NCBI RefSeq assembly: GCF_040712315.1
Contig: NC_134023.1
Coordinates: 62,883,257 to 62,947,256 of the forward strand
Length of the DNA stretch: 64,000 nt
Direction of reading: 5' to 3'
DNA from: Castanea sativa
Lineage: Eukaryota > Streptophyta > Magnoliopsida > Fagales > Fagaceae
The notes beneath the pieces were generated by a model. The model was not told the DNA's origin. It was given only the letters and a program-made list of their open reading frames with translations, and searched no databases. Position 1 is the stretch's first letter, and the number at the start of each line of letters is the position of its first letter. Position numbers and translations under genes: made by a program. Shown here in pieces: positions 37,251-49,045 of the stretch.

Positions 37251-38260
37251 CAATGTGTTGTTCCTTTGAACATGTTACTATACAATCTCATGTTCGATTT
37301 TTTATTTATAGATTCTGGCTGAGGGCATTTTTTGGATTGATTTGGTTCTCTTCTATTGGAGTGCATTCACTTATTGTTGGCTGGCTGGTAATTAAGGAGT
37401 TAAAAATTAGGAATTCACTTTTAAATGAAAATTGGTGTGCAGTATATGTATTTCCAAATCCATTTGTGCAATTTTAAGTAATTTCAGCACTAGTCAACAT
37501 ATTTGTTTTGTGAGGAATGTTTAATTGTCTTAGTGTTGATATGTTTAAAGGAGACGCATTTGTGATTTGGACTTTGCGACAGAGTTTGCACTGTGTTGAC
37601 TGCAACAATAAGCAAAATTATTTTCTTCTCTTGATTTCACCTTTTGCTTATGATTCTTTCAACCCGTTGTTCAATCTTACATGATATTCCTTGTTCAATT
37701 TATTTTTATAGATTTTGGTGCTAGGCTACATTTAAAGACTTTGTTGCACCAAGTTGGCTTTCATAAATCGGTTTGATTTTGTTCTATAGGAGCACATGTA
37801 TACTTTCTTGCCCCCCCCCCCCCTTTTGTATAGCTGGTAATAGTAAGTTACAAAATTTAAAATCACTTTCTTAATGAAAGTCCGTGCTTCCATTTTGTGT
37901 ATTTTATTTAATCTCAGTACTCTCAGTATGATTTTAGCTGGCTACTTGTTAAGGAGTTTATTGCAGCAAACTTCGCTTCTCATGATTGCTTGTAAGTGCT
38001 TTATATATTGTTCACTTAAACATAATAGTATCCTTTATTAAAATTATTTTATAAATTTTGGTGCTCAACAGTTTTTTTTAAGGTAACTATGTTGTAGCAA
38101 AGTTGACTTTTCAAAATCAAGTTGGTTCTCGCTTGCTGGTTAGCAGGTGTTCAAGAATTTAAAATTTCACTTTGTAAATGAAAATTGGTGCTTGCATTGT
38201 TTGTATTTTAGGTTGCATTTGTCCAGCTTAATAAACATCTGCACTGCTCAACATGTTTGT
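37250..38260. repeat. Three diverged tandem repeats, about 340-400 bp
   Basis: The order 'atagattttggtg' / 'gcaccaagttggctt' / 'ggttctcttctat' / 'aatgaaaattggtg' / 'cagcactagtcaac' recurs from about 37307, 37707 and 38050 with many differences. A C14 tract interrupts the second unit (37811). Confidence 0.65.
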
Positions 38261-41200
38261 CCTGTTTCCTTTTTCCCTTGCCGTTGATTTGTAGTTGTGA
38301 CAACTTCTAAGAACCTAAGCTCATCGGAAAATACCAAATTCCTTGGACTTGATGCCCAGCATTAGACTTCATTTCCTATCCTCCTTGGGATGTTTAATAT
38401 CGATTTCATTCTTTGTAAAAAAAAGAAAGCATAAAAATAGTAGTTTTAATTTATATGATTGTCCATTTGGAACATTTTTAAGGGTAAAATTATGTGGAAC
38501 AAGGTACGTTTTGATACCAAAACTGATGCAAAACAGTGAGTGATCTAATACAAAAACATTGATGCAATGAATCAATTAGAACTGAAAAATAAAAATAAAA
38601 TCTAGAAATCAGCACCTAGGTTGTTTGGAGTTAGCGCCAAGTGGGGGCAGAAATCTAGGAATCAGCACGAAGGCATTGAAATAATTCCAATAGAAATGTT
38701 ACTCATTATAAATTGTCTCCATTGGAGTATAATAATGCACATATATATTACCATGAAAAAATCCAATGAACCAATGAAATTAAACTTTTTTTTTTCTTTT
38801 TGATATTTTTTTATCGAGTTTTTTTTGTTGGATATGTTTAGATTTGATTCATTTTTGTTTTGGGTTTTCGGATTCTCTATCAAATTTTTTTTTTTCAATA
38901 TTAAATATGACTTAGGCTTTTGAAAGACTTGATTTTGGTTTAGGGTTACGTTTTTGGTCCAACACCACCTATCTCTAGCTCCATTCAATCACAACCTCAA
39001 TGGTGATTTTGGTTTAGGGTTATGTTTCTTTGCTCTGTTCGTTGTCTGCCTCCATCACTTCTCTTCAACGGTGTATTCGGAAGGTACGCATGATTTTCTT
39101 GGAACTTCTCGCAATCGCTTTTTATTATTTGAATTGGTGAAAGGGCACTAGATTGACCTGTTGAAGGGGTGGGTTTTCTTCAGCAACACATGACAAAAAG
39201 GCCGCACCTAGGTTGTTTTGTTTCAATCAATTTGGGTTCTTTCCTTTTTATTTACGACCCTGTTCCTTTCTTCTTCTTCTTCTTCTTTTTTTATATTTTT
39301 TTATTTTATTTAAAAAAATCTATTTCTTTCTATTTGAATCTCTTGGCATCCCTCTACCACTCCTTCAAACCCTTTTTTCTTTCCCTCTGCCCAATAATTG
39401 ATTAGATGCACTTCAGTCCCCACACGTTATGTCCTCCTCCACGACCATTGCCTTGATTGTAATTTTACTTTCTTTTTTAATCTTTTCCGTTGCGGCTTTC
39501 TACTCTATATGCTTTTAAGTGCCTAAATTTTGGTGGGTTTGTATTTATGGGTGTTTTTCCCTTTGGTTGCCTTTAGACTTTGGAATTGAAAATTTTGTAA
39601 TTTTTTGCAATAATCACTTTTTTTTTGTTATAATCTATTTCACTTTCTATAGTACTATTAACATCTTTAAAATACCTTGGTTTGATATTGCAGGGACATT
39701 CTCACAACTTTGGAGATTGGTACCTCTCTCCTTGCTCATCAGATATGTATGTACTAACCTGCTTCGCAGTGAGCATAAAGCATTATTGTAAATCAGAATC
39801 ACAGAAAATAGTGTCCATGTTTGAGCATATATTCAATTGTTCTTCTTCCACGTGTTCATAAAAAATAAAATAAAGGTATCCATGTTTGAGTTCTTAACTA
39901 ACATCTCCTATCCATGTATAAGAACTGTGTTTTGAAGCATATTTGAATGCCAAATGTTTGTTGAAATGTCTGATAGAAAATCTAATAGCCTATGTGGAAA
40001 TAAATATTAGTTAGTACACATTGCCAAACCACTTGGACTAACTTTATAACAATTCATTATTATTGCATCTTTTACGTTCCACAAACTTTTATGCTTAGAG
40101 CTTTAACATAATATGTAATTCATATCTGATTATTTTAAGAACTCCATTAACTTCAAACACACAACATGGTCAAAGTATAACGTATTTTGATAAGAATTTA
40201 CCCAAGAGTGAGTAGATTCTATGAGAAATACTATATTCGAGGCAACTGTCCTCCAAGAATGAGAAATAAGATTTAGAGAGAACAGAGAAGATTAGGAGAG
40301 AAACTGTTGCTTATTTCATTCAATGGTCCTTACAATCCCCACTCTAGCAAACCACTTATATCCAGTTTTGTTGAGTATTCAAAGCTATTCCAAGTAAAGC
40401 CATATATGTTGCATTCTAACAACCTTTCTAACTAACTGACAGCAAATCACAAATGTTAATAGCTTCTATGGTAAAAGACTAACAATTCCCTAACTCTAAT
40501 GCAACGGCTTAGGACAGGTGTATGTTAGGCAACATCAACAATAACAGCTATGGCAACAAGTCAACTTCAACAGCAACATCACAAGTGTTGCTTGATGACT
40601 CCTAACATATTCTATATTTATTAAGTAATAAAATAGCTCGCTATATTTCGATATAATGCATCACTCTTCCCCCCCCCCCCCCCCATTGTTTAGTAATTGA
40701 GAAAATGAAGGAAAATAAGCTAAGATAAAATTCTAGAGTTTTAAATGTTTCTCAATTCTGTATAATATAAAAAATCAAAGTACAAGGTGTTTGGAAATAA
40801 TTCTCCAGATTGGAATGACTGTCATTGATATTTACTTATAGTTGTACAAGTAAGATTATACAAGTTACAAGGAAATTTTTGATGCACAGGTTAAATATGA
40901 TTTGTCATGATTTATTATTGCATAATATTCTCCTTGAGTTTGGCAATGATTTGATTTGATGCAATGATTTTCTATGCTCGAGTTTTTACCAGAATGAGAC
41001 TGATTTTTAGGATTTATGATGGCTGAATCAATGCTCATGGTTGGTGGCAATAATGCTCAACTTAAGTTGCTGCATAACTGATGTTGGTGCTGCTGCTGGA
41101 GGCTTAATTAGCTACATAATTGCTGGTGTTGTTGTTGGAGGCATGATGGATGCTTTGATTGATTTGGTATGTCATTATATAAACCCATAAATTTAGATTG

Positions 41201-42130
41201 ATAGTATTTATTTCTCATTCAGGAGTAGGATCAAGAAAATAGCTCAGATTGTTATTTACTTTAAGATTTAACAATCAATTTCTGTATTATTTTCAAATTG
41301 ATAAGGTATGCCTGACTTCACTAAATTTTACCTTCAGTTGGTACTGACTTCCACCTTGAGTAATTTTTCGAATTTTCTTTCTCCTAAATTTTTATTCCAT
41401 TATCATAGCCCTTTAGTTGTTTGGATTTGTTTACTGTTAGTTGACCCTTTAGAACTAAGAGACTAAATATGATTGAAGAATATGATCATCTAAATATGCA
41501 TCATGTAACAAAAAATAGGATTTGATATATAAACTTGCATTTCTATAAGTGGTTTGGTAGACGTACTTTGAATAACACCAGATGGTTCGCATCAATATCT
41601 GTTTTGTTTTCATGATTTCAATTTAGCCTAAAACATGCTTATAATATCCATATCCGTTTACAATAAGAATAAGTATGTGCTTGAAGCATGAATGATTTCC
41701 TGGGGCATGTCATGTTTGTGGTGAATATATTTTTAAAGCCATATCAAATGTTGTCTATACAGATGGATGTTTGAAGTGTAGCTATTGGAAATGGTTGCTA
41801 ATCTTTTAGTTCTATTAATAGTGATGATCTTTGTGTTTTGTTTGATTGAAACATAATGATGCAGGTAATTTTGGAATAATTACTGGCAAAAATGTTTGTC
41901 TTTGTTATGGAATAGTTTTGTTAATTCAAAATTCTTTTCTTTTATTTCATATAAAGTGTTAATGAATATTCTTTCAGCGGATTTATAAAGACCAATGGAC
42001 TTAAGTGACTTCACAAGTCATCTATGCAATATGTCAACTGTGGTTAATATATATTCATCGTCTCCTTTGTTTTTTATTTTTTTTTTTATATATCTTTTAA
42101 TTTTGGAATTATTATGTGGTATGTTTTTTC
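38261..42130. other. Helitron interior without assignable genes
   Basis: About 3.9 kb of AT-rich DNA with intron-like character. It holds a C-tract at 40671-40684 and a small hydrophobic open frame at 41055-41190 with a possible donor (gatttg|gtatgtc), but no recognisable protein. Confidence 0.4.
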
Positions 42131-42137
42131 AATTGGT

Positions 42138-42236
42138 GGTATTGATGTCAAGTTGTCGTTTCTCAATGATGATGAGCTTGAGCTTTTACAAGAGTATGTT
42201 AATCGTGATATTCATATTAAAGCTAATAAGGACAAT
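42138..42236 (+). other. Possible captured exon of unknown gene
   Basis: The frame reads GIDVKLSFLNDDELELL then QEYVNRDIHIKANKDN and ends at AAT|GTAATC, a possible donor. Composition and length are exon-like, in contrast to the surrounding AT-rich DNA. I do not recognise the family, and no clear acceptor precedes it. Confidence 0.35.
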
Positions 42237-42879
42237 GTAATCATTACTATCATGTAAGCTCCTTGAGGATCAATAACTATATTCTCTTAAACCCACAACC
42301 TTCAGAAAAACCTTGAACCAAATCTACATTAGTTATAACTTATAAGATTTCAGTTATCATTTTTTCTAAATCAGGTGTTGATGCCAGGTTGGTCATTCTT
42401 AGAACAAGTGTGTCTTTTTTCTTTTTCTTTTATTTCCCTTTCATTCATGCCCTAGGTTTAATCCCATAATCAAAGAAGTGTATAAATGGAATTTTGAGTT
42501 ATTTGCATTGCGTCTGTGTGCTAATTAAGAGATACTTTAGTTTACAAGAATTTTTCCTTGATATTATTCATATACACATTGATTTTCCAGTTTATAATGT
42601 TTACATACTAGGGTTAATTCTTTAGTGCATGTATGAATTTAGTTAGTTTGAATGTAACTGACTGATATTAGCTGATTAGTGGCAATGCTAAAAATAATTT
42701 CTAAGAATTCCAGATTGGGTTCCCCTTTGAAACAATTGTTGTTGGTGGCAAATTATTTGATGATATCTGTCATCTCCTTAAATTAGATTCAGTATAGACC
42801 AAGAGTGGGGAACTGAGGGAATGCCTATTTCTTTTTTATTTATTATTGTTTTAATTTTTTGGTTTCTTTCTTTCTATTT

Positions 42880-42881
<2 letters not shown>

Positions 42882-42916
<35 letters not shown>
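42882..42916. repeat. (GT)n microsatellite
   Basis: About 17 GT units, followed by a short TA run. Confidence 0.95.
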
Positions 42917-42919
<3 letters not shown>

Positions 42920-43359
42920 ATATATATATATATAAAAAGTGGCGTTGGAATTGTGCAATTATTGTTGCATGAAAATATGTGATTTTATTTAGGTTGTATT
43001 TTTATTTGCAGGTATATAGAGTTGAATGCACGAAAACTCCCAACAAATTGCTTTGTAATATATACCCACCACATAAAAGGTTATGTTTTGTCTCTAAAAA
43101 CCCAAGGCTTATTAAAAGAAAGAAAGAAAAAAACTAACATAAAAGGCCTTTTGTTTGTGGTTAGCATGCTTGATATATATCATGTGCTTGATATTTTGTT
43201 TCTAGATGAAAACTATTGTTACATATGAAGGGAGTGATATAGATAGAATTTTATAGATAGAATTTTTGCAAGTATAGGACAAATGAGGGGCTGTACAACG
43301 CCCACTTGACAAATTTTAATGTATTTTTATGTTGATTGTTTTCTATTACATAAAATGAT

Positions 43360-43387
43360 CCCGCGCATTGCGCGGGTTAAACACTAG
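43360..43387 (+). mobile_element. Second Helitron 3' end, plus orientation
   Basis: Stem CCCGCGC (43360-43366), loop ATT, stem GCGCGGG (43370-43376), spacer TTAAACA, then CTAG and a following T. This is a very common plant Helitron terminus. Its 5' partner was not found to the left, so its length is unknown; it is nested in, or was transduced by, the larger Helitron. Confidence 0.8.
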
Positions 43388-44298
43388 TTATAATAATAAT
43401 AAAAACCCTAGGATTTTATACCACTACCTCCAATTTGACCCATTTGACAAATTTGACCCAACTTATAGTAAGATAAATGAGAGGTTTGGTATGGATTTAG
43501 ATTTTTCAAATATAAATGGAATAGTTTGTGATAGATTTCTAAAATGTAATAGGGTTGGTCAGTTCAGTATGTAAATTATTTAGAGGATTTGAGGTTGGAA
43601 AGACTTTTTATTATCTCAAACTTGAATAAAATTTAGCCTCATAATGAAACTTCTCCTTTTTTATTTTTTATTTTAAAGATGAAGTAATTGATAGGATGAT
43701 CTAATGAATAGGTTAACTGCCCATAGTCCAGCAATCCAAATAGCTCTCAACTCCTTCACTTATTTATATAAATTCACTTTAAAAAAAAAAAAGGTCGTAT
43801 ATATGGTCACTAGAGTTGAAACAGGGCCATGTGTTACCTAGAAAATAGGTGAACTTTTGAATTTGACAACTTCAAATGAAATTCACCAATGGGTATTGGC
43901 TTATTGCTTTGATTGTGAGATTTTATTACAATAGAATGTTGGCTTGAGAGAACCTTAATATATTTAAGCAAAAATCAAGACCTCTGCATCCCTTTTGATC
44001 TGTGCTTATAGTGTCAGTTTCTGCAATATCATCATCTAAAGGGTTTACAGCCTCAGTACTCAGTTTTAAGTTTGAACCGATCTTCAGTAAGTTAAGCTAT
44101 AATTGAACCCATCTCAATTAGTTTCTCATCCATCTAGACCCCTTAGGCATTTGTGCTTAATACTTAATAAAAAATTCTGTTCTATGCTAATTTTGGACTA
44201 ATAAAGTACTAAAATTACAAGTATGCTGCTATTGCTATCAGATATAAGACATTTTATTTACTCTTATTATCCTTTTCTTTTCTCTCATGTAATTGCAG

Positions 44299-44502
44299 AG
44301 GAAAATAAATAAGTTTCTTGATTACAAGAAAGGTGGAAAAAGCTTCAATGCAGAGGTACACCATATAGGAAGGATTACAGGCACCCTGACTTCCTGGTGC
44401 ATGCAGTGATGTATGAAGATATTGATCAAATAGGGTCTTGCTTTAGTAAAGATGTATTTGACCCTCATGGATATGACAAAAGTGACTACTATTTTGAAAT
44501 AG
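44299..44502 (+). pseudogene. Captured exon of a SAP30BP/HCNGP-like gene, frameshifted
   Basis: Preceded by 'tgtaattgcag' and followed by 'ag|gtcagt', so both splice edges are preserved. The first frame gives 'NKFLDYKKGGKSFNAE'; after a frame change near 44355 the next frame gives 'RKDYRHPDFLVHAV', 'YEDIDQIGSCFSKDVF' and 'DPHGYDKSDYY'. This is the conserved core of the plant HCNGP/SAP30-binding-protein family (transcriptional regulator, nuclear), judged from remembered family sequence. The frameshift and the lack of neighbouring exons make it a non-functional Helitron passenger. Confidence 0.7.
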
Positions 44503-45590
44503 GTCAGTAAACAATTCCTTTGCAGCTCTTTGTCTGCGTGCGTGTGTTGTGTCCTTTTAACAATCATGAAAGTTAACAACTTTTGTCTTTCTAGCATTAG
44601 GGTCATGCAATGCAAGAGTTATTGAATTTTTACTTATAAAAAATAAGTTGTTAACTTTTTTATTCCATACTGTGGTTGATATATAGAAATGTGAAGAGTG
44701 TACTTCCTTAGCCTTGAATATCTTAGGTGTATTTCTTTTCATAATTGACGGTAAAATTTTATTAGTCTTGGCTTGCCTAGTTGAAGATCTGCAAGGTTTA
44801 GGTCCTTTATTTTTTGGGCGTGTGTGTGTGTGTGTTGGGGGGGGGGGGGTGCTTTTTGTTGATCATCTCTTTCTTTCATGTAGTTTGTGGATAAGTACTA
44901 TAGTTGCTTCTTTTGTGGATAAGAGGAGAGGGTCAGAATAATGGAGCAAGAGTGAAAGGGAGAGTGGGTTATGGAAATTCTTCAAAATTGGATGATCGGA
45001 AAGAATAACTCCTTGTAGAAACATTCTTTCCAAGTCCTCCAATTTCATTGGTTTCCTATTATTCCTCCCTTTCACTTGCTTTTCCTACTTTGGTTAATGG
45101 GTTTCTTGGACATCTTAATTGGTCTGGTGCTCTTACTTTGTTGGTCACCCTTTCATGTCTCTGTCACCATTCTTGTACTTATTAGTTCTACTAGTCTCTT
45201 CTCCATTAAAATTTATTTGGGTGCTTATCAAATTGTAATTTTGACCCAAATTTGCCTAGTTTGAACCTTGTGCAATCTTAGTTTGAGTCTTTACAGTAAA
45301 GAATTGGTGTGGTGGCTGTGTATCAGTGTATTATCTATATATGCATTCTGAATTGGTATTTAATCTATGTTTGTGCTCTTTCTTTGGCTAGGTTGGATTA
45401 CACAAAATTTATTCAGTTATAGACTTAGAATATATGTTAGATAATTTTAAGTCAATGGAGACAATGATATAGTTCACAATCCTATGTGACTTTGCTTGAA
45501 TCAATTTCATTTTATAAATTATGTGACTTATGTGTCTTTCATGCTGGAAAAGAATCGGGTTGAAGATTCATGGCCAAAGGGAGAGCCAAA
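44503..45590. other. Helitron interior, intron-like flank of captured exon
   Basis: No further exon of the captured gene recognised. A (GT)n followed by a G12 tract lies at 44820-44847. Confidence 0.4.
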
Positions 45591-45596
45591 AAAAAA

Positions 45597-45715
45597 CAAA
45601 GCTATAGCTGCGTTTTTAAAATGGGGCCATAGTAATGGTCTGAAGTCGCGTTTTTAAAACGTGGCCACAGTTGTGGGATAAAGCTGCGTTTTTAAAAACG
45701 CGGCTTAAGCTCACA
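45597..45715. repeat. CACTA-like subterminal repeats (right)
   Basis: Direct and inverted copies of 'gctgcgtttttaaaa' and 'aacgcggctt', the same motif type as at 36153-36440. No TAGTG terminus follows; a long A-tract (45720-45750) does. Confidence 0.5.
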
Positions 45716-45716
45716 A

Positions 45717-45753
<37 letters not shown>

Positions 45754-46442
45754 TTAACATGATACATATAAAAAAATTAAAAAAAAAAGTATAACACAAA
45801 GAAAGTCATTCATAAACCAAAGAAAAGAAAACAAAAAGAAACTTACAAAAGATAGAACTTGAAAATTTGTTGTTTGAATGCTTCTTTCAAGCCTTGTTCA
45901 TTTAAAAAAAAAAAAATAGTTAACGTGAAAAATATAGAAAAAAGAAAAGGAAAAAAGAGAGTTAATGATCAAAATATAAAAAATATAGAAAATTACATTT
46001 TAAAAAAAAAAGAAAAAAAAAAGTTAATGTGATACATAAAAAATAAAATATATAAAAAATAAATAAAAAAGAAAAGAAAAGAAAAGTAGAGCTCAAAGAA
46101 AGTCAATCATAAACCAAAAAAAAAGAAAACAAAGAGGAATTTGCAAAAGATAAGACCTGAAAATTTGTTAGAGCCTCTGACAATAAATGTCTTTAGTCTG
46201 AAGAAAAAGAAAGGAGGATGTAGAACTAAACTGAATATCTTCAATTTGAAGAAGAATGAGAGATAGAAAGTGAGATAGAAACTGCAAAGCGTACGTGAGT
46301 TTGTGGGTTTTAAAGTGTAGGAGTTTTAATTTACATATTTATCCTCGTTAGTTGAAAACTTGTAAGTAGATATGATGAGGGTATTTTAGGCATCCAAAAT
46401 GTGGAATCCAAATAAGGAAAGCCCCTTAAATAGTAGTATAGA
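45716..46442. other. A-rich 5' part of the Helitron
   Basis: Very A-rich, with related blocks repeated ('aaagaaagtcattcataaac' near 45800 and 46095). It ends with the Helitron 5' terminus. Confidence 0.6.
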
Positions 46443-47655
46443 TAATAAAGAAAATGATAGAATTGGTAAAAGGAAATATATAAATGCTAATGTGACTTCT
46501 TTTACCATCGAATAATAATAAAAATGTTGATGTGGCTTTTACTGCCATCTAATTGCTGACGGGGAACCTTAAAATTTAAACACATTAGCATTGGACAAGA
46601 CATACTGTAGGGACCCCAAATTGACTGCTGCCTAAATATAGGGACCAAATTGACAATGACTCTAAAATGTAGGGACTAAAATGGTATTTCCACCTATATC
46701 TTTTTCAATCTTGAAAGAATAGATTTTTCATTTCGCAATGACTTATATTATCTTTGTATATGGAAATATATCTATGCATCTCTTGGATATAAATTTTATA
46801 TCATTTTGTTATTTTCTATGTGTGAGTAGTGTAATTTTCATCGGGAATCCTTTTGATTACATAAGTTTGAAGGAATTGAATGGTGCGTACTTTTTTGTTT
46901 TGGATCCATAGGAGCAACACAAAATTTTGGGACTAATACTTTGTTATTAGAAGTACAAGCACTCCTCCTATAAAAAGTCTGTAGAATATATAAAACAACT
47001 CCTAAAATAAATATAAAGGCATATAAGGAAATTTCATTTATGCATTCTTCAAAAAAAAAAAAAAAGAATAAAGTTCTAGCTTTTACAAAATTTAAACCTA
47101 AACTTTTCTCACTTCACACTACATTCTTATCTCTACTTCAAAAAACAAAAATGAGATTCGTCTATAATTTTTGAAACACTAAGTCTTACATAACCAAAAA
47201 TTTTTAGACACCATCCAAAACATAAATCATTACTAAATTTCTCATTGATCTCGTATTCTCTGATTTATGATTTTCTTTAAACAAAATTTAAAATAACAAA
47301 CCTCCCATATTTTTAGTTTGTGGAAAAGTTCAAAGAGGACAAATTATTTTTCCTTGAATTTTGACCAATCATAAAAATGACAAAAACAAAGAATGGCAGT
47401 AGTTTATAGGAAATTTAACAGGGAATTTGTACTTATAAGCTAAAAAAGTTTAAGTAAAATAGATAAATTAAAGTCTTATTTAGACATAGTAAAAAATGAG
47501 GTGATCCTTAGTATAGAAGTTTGTATATGTATATATTGATAAATGGCATGTGGAATAGTATAAAGAGGATGAACAAATGCACATTTTAATATCGCAAAGG
47601 GGGCGACCAAAGCTAGCTATTGCTGCCACTTGATTCGAGTATTATCTAGTTACTC

Positions 47656-48972
47656 ATGGCACCGCCTTGTGGAAGTGGGAGGAGGTGGAAGAGGGCAGTA
47701 AAGTTCACCTTGTTCTTGTTCCTTCTCATACCAATGTCATCAGTTGGAGTTAGGAACACTAACATAATCTTTGATAAGAAACAAAAGCTAGATGTTCAGC
47801 AGCAATTGAAGCACCTTAACAAGCCTGCTCTTAAAACCATCTAGGTTATTAATCACTTAATATAACATGTTTGTATCCTATATCGTATTTTTGGCCTTAG
47901 TCTTTGAAGAATCATTCACTTTTCTGGGTTATGGTGTCTCCATGACTCCCATGTACAATAGCAGTGTAATTTTATTACAACACTGAGAATTCAAATTAAT
48001 ATCTATGTGTGTGTGATAAGAAAATGTATCTGATACAGAGCTTGGATGGAGATATGATTGATTGCGTAGATATCAAAAAGCAACCAGCTTTTGATCATCC
48101 TTTGTTGAAAAATCACACAATTCAGGTGACTAGTTTAATTAACTAAATTTCTTTTGATATATTAATTCGAAACTTATTGTATGCATGGTATGGGCTGGGT
48201 TTGCGTTGGTATCTATGTCGAATACCAAAGATGATACCTGGTTCTTACCCAGAAGGGTTTTTATTCAAAGAAAGCAACAACGTCTTTTTGAACTCCAAGC
48301 CCATAATTACTCAGCCATGGCACTTGAATGGAAGATGCCCAGAAGGAAGCATTCCCATAAGAAGAACTAAAGAAGAAGATTTATTAAGGGCAAGCACTGT
48401 AGCAAATTATGGAAGGAAAAAATACGATATGATTCCTGATGATGATTTCTCAACCCATGGGGTACAACTTAATTTTTAACAAATATTATTAATTGATTTG
48501 TGCTTATTGGTATCTACTATAATGAAGGACTCAAATGAACACTCACAACCTTTATTTCTATGGTTGAGTTTCTAGTACGCAGCGATATTAGAGGAAGGAG
48601 AAGGAGAGACGTATTATGGAATTAATGCAGAAATAAACCTGTGGAATCCCCAAGTCCAGCAACCAGACGAGTTCAGCTTGGCTCAATTCTGGATGACAGG
48701 TGATAATAATGGTGCAATCATTGATACAATTGAAGCTGGAATGATGGTATATATTATTTCATCTATCAGCTTTTCTTTCAGGCGCATGCAAAAGATTGAA
48801 TTACTAATAATTTCTAATTTTTATAAAATTATTTGTGTGGAGAGACAGGTCTACTATGAATTGTACAGTGATTACGAGACTAGACTCTTCACGTATTGGA
48901 CTGTACGTGTTTTAATATTTGACTTCCCTGCAGCACTAGCCATGTTTATATTGTTTCTTTTTTGAAAAGTGT

Positions 48973-49045
<73 letters not shown>

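Larger units (their letters stand above)
34872..46442 (-). mobile_element. Non-autonomous Helitron, 11.57 kb, minus orientation
   Basis: On the minus strand the element begins TCTATACTACTATTTAAG (plus-strand end 46442), a classic plant Helitron 5' end, and finishes with a GC-rich hairpin and CTAG (34872-34875), followed by T. The insertion lies between A 34871 and T 46443. The uninterrupted paralogous site at 2404/2405 confirms both borders. No Rep/helicase coding sequence is visible, so it is non-autonomous. It carries CACTA-like repeats, a second Helitron 3' end (43384-43387) and exon fragments of host genes. It splits duplication copy 2, separating the upstream part from the neprosin pseudogene by 11.6 kb. 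Confidence 0.9.

Noticed and set aside
38662..38988. 108-codon minus-strand frame rich in Asn and Lys
   Set aside because: Arises from A/T-rich low-complexity DNA; no motif and unrelated to any neighbouring feature.
41055..41190. Small hydrophobic frame (MLNLSCCITDVG...) ending near a GTATG donor
   Set aside because: Low-complexity GCT/GTT-rich sequence inside the Helitron; no family resemblance or acceptor.
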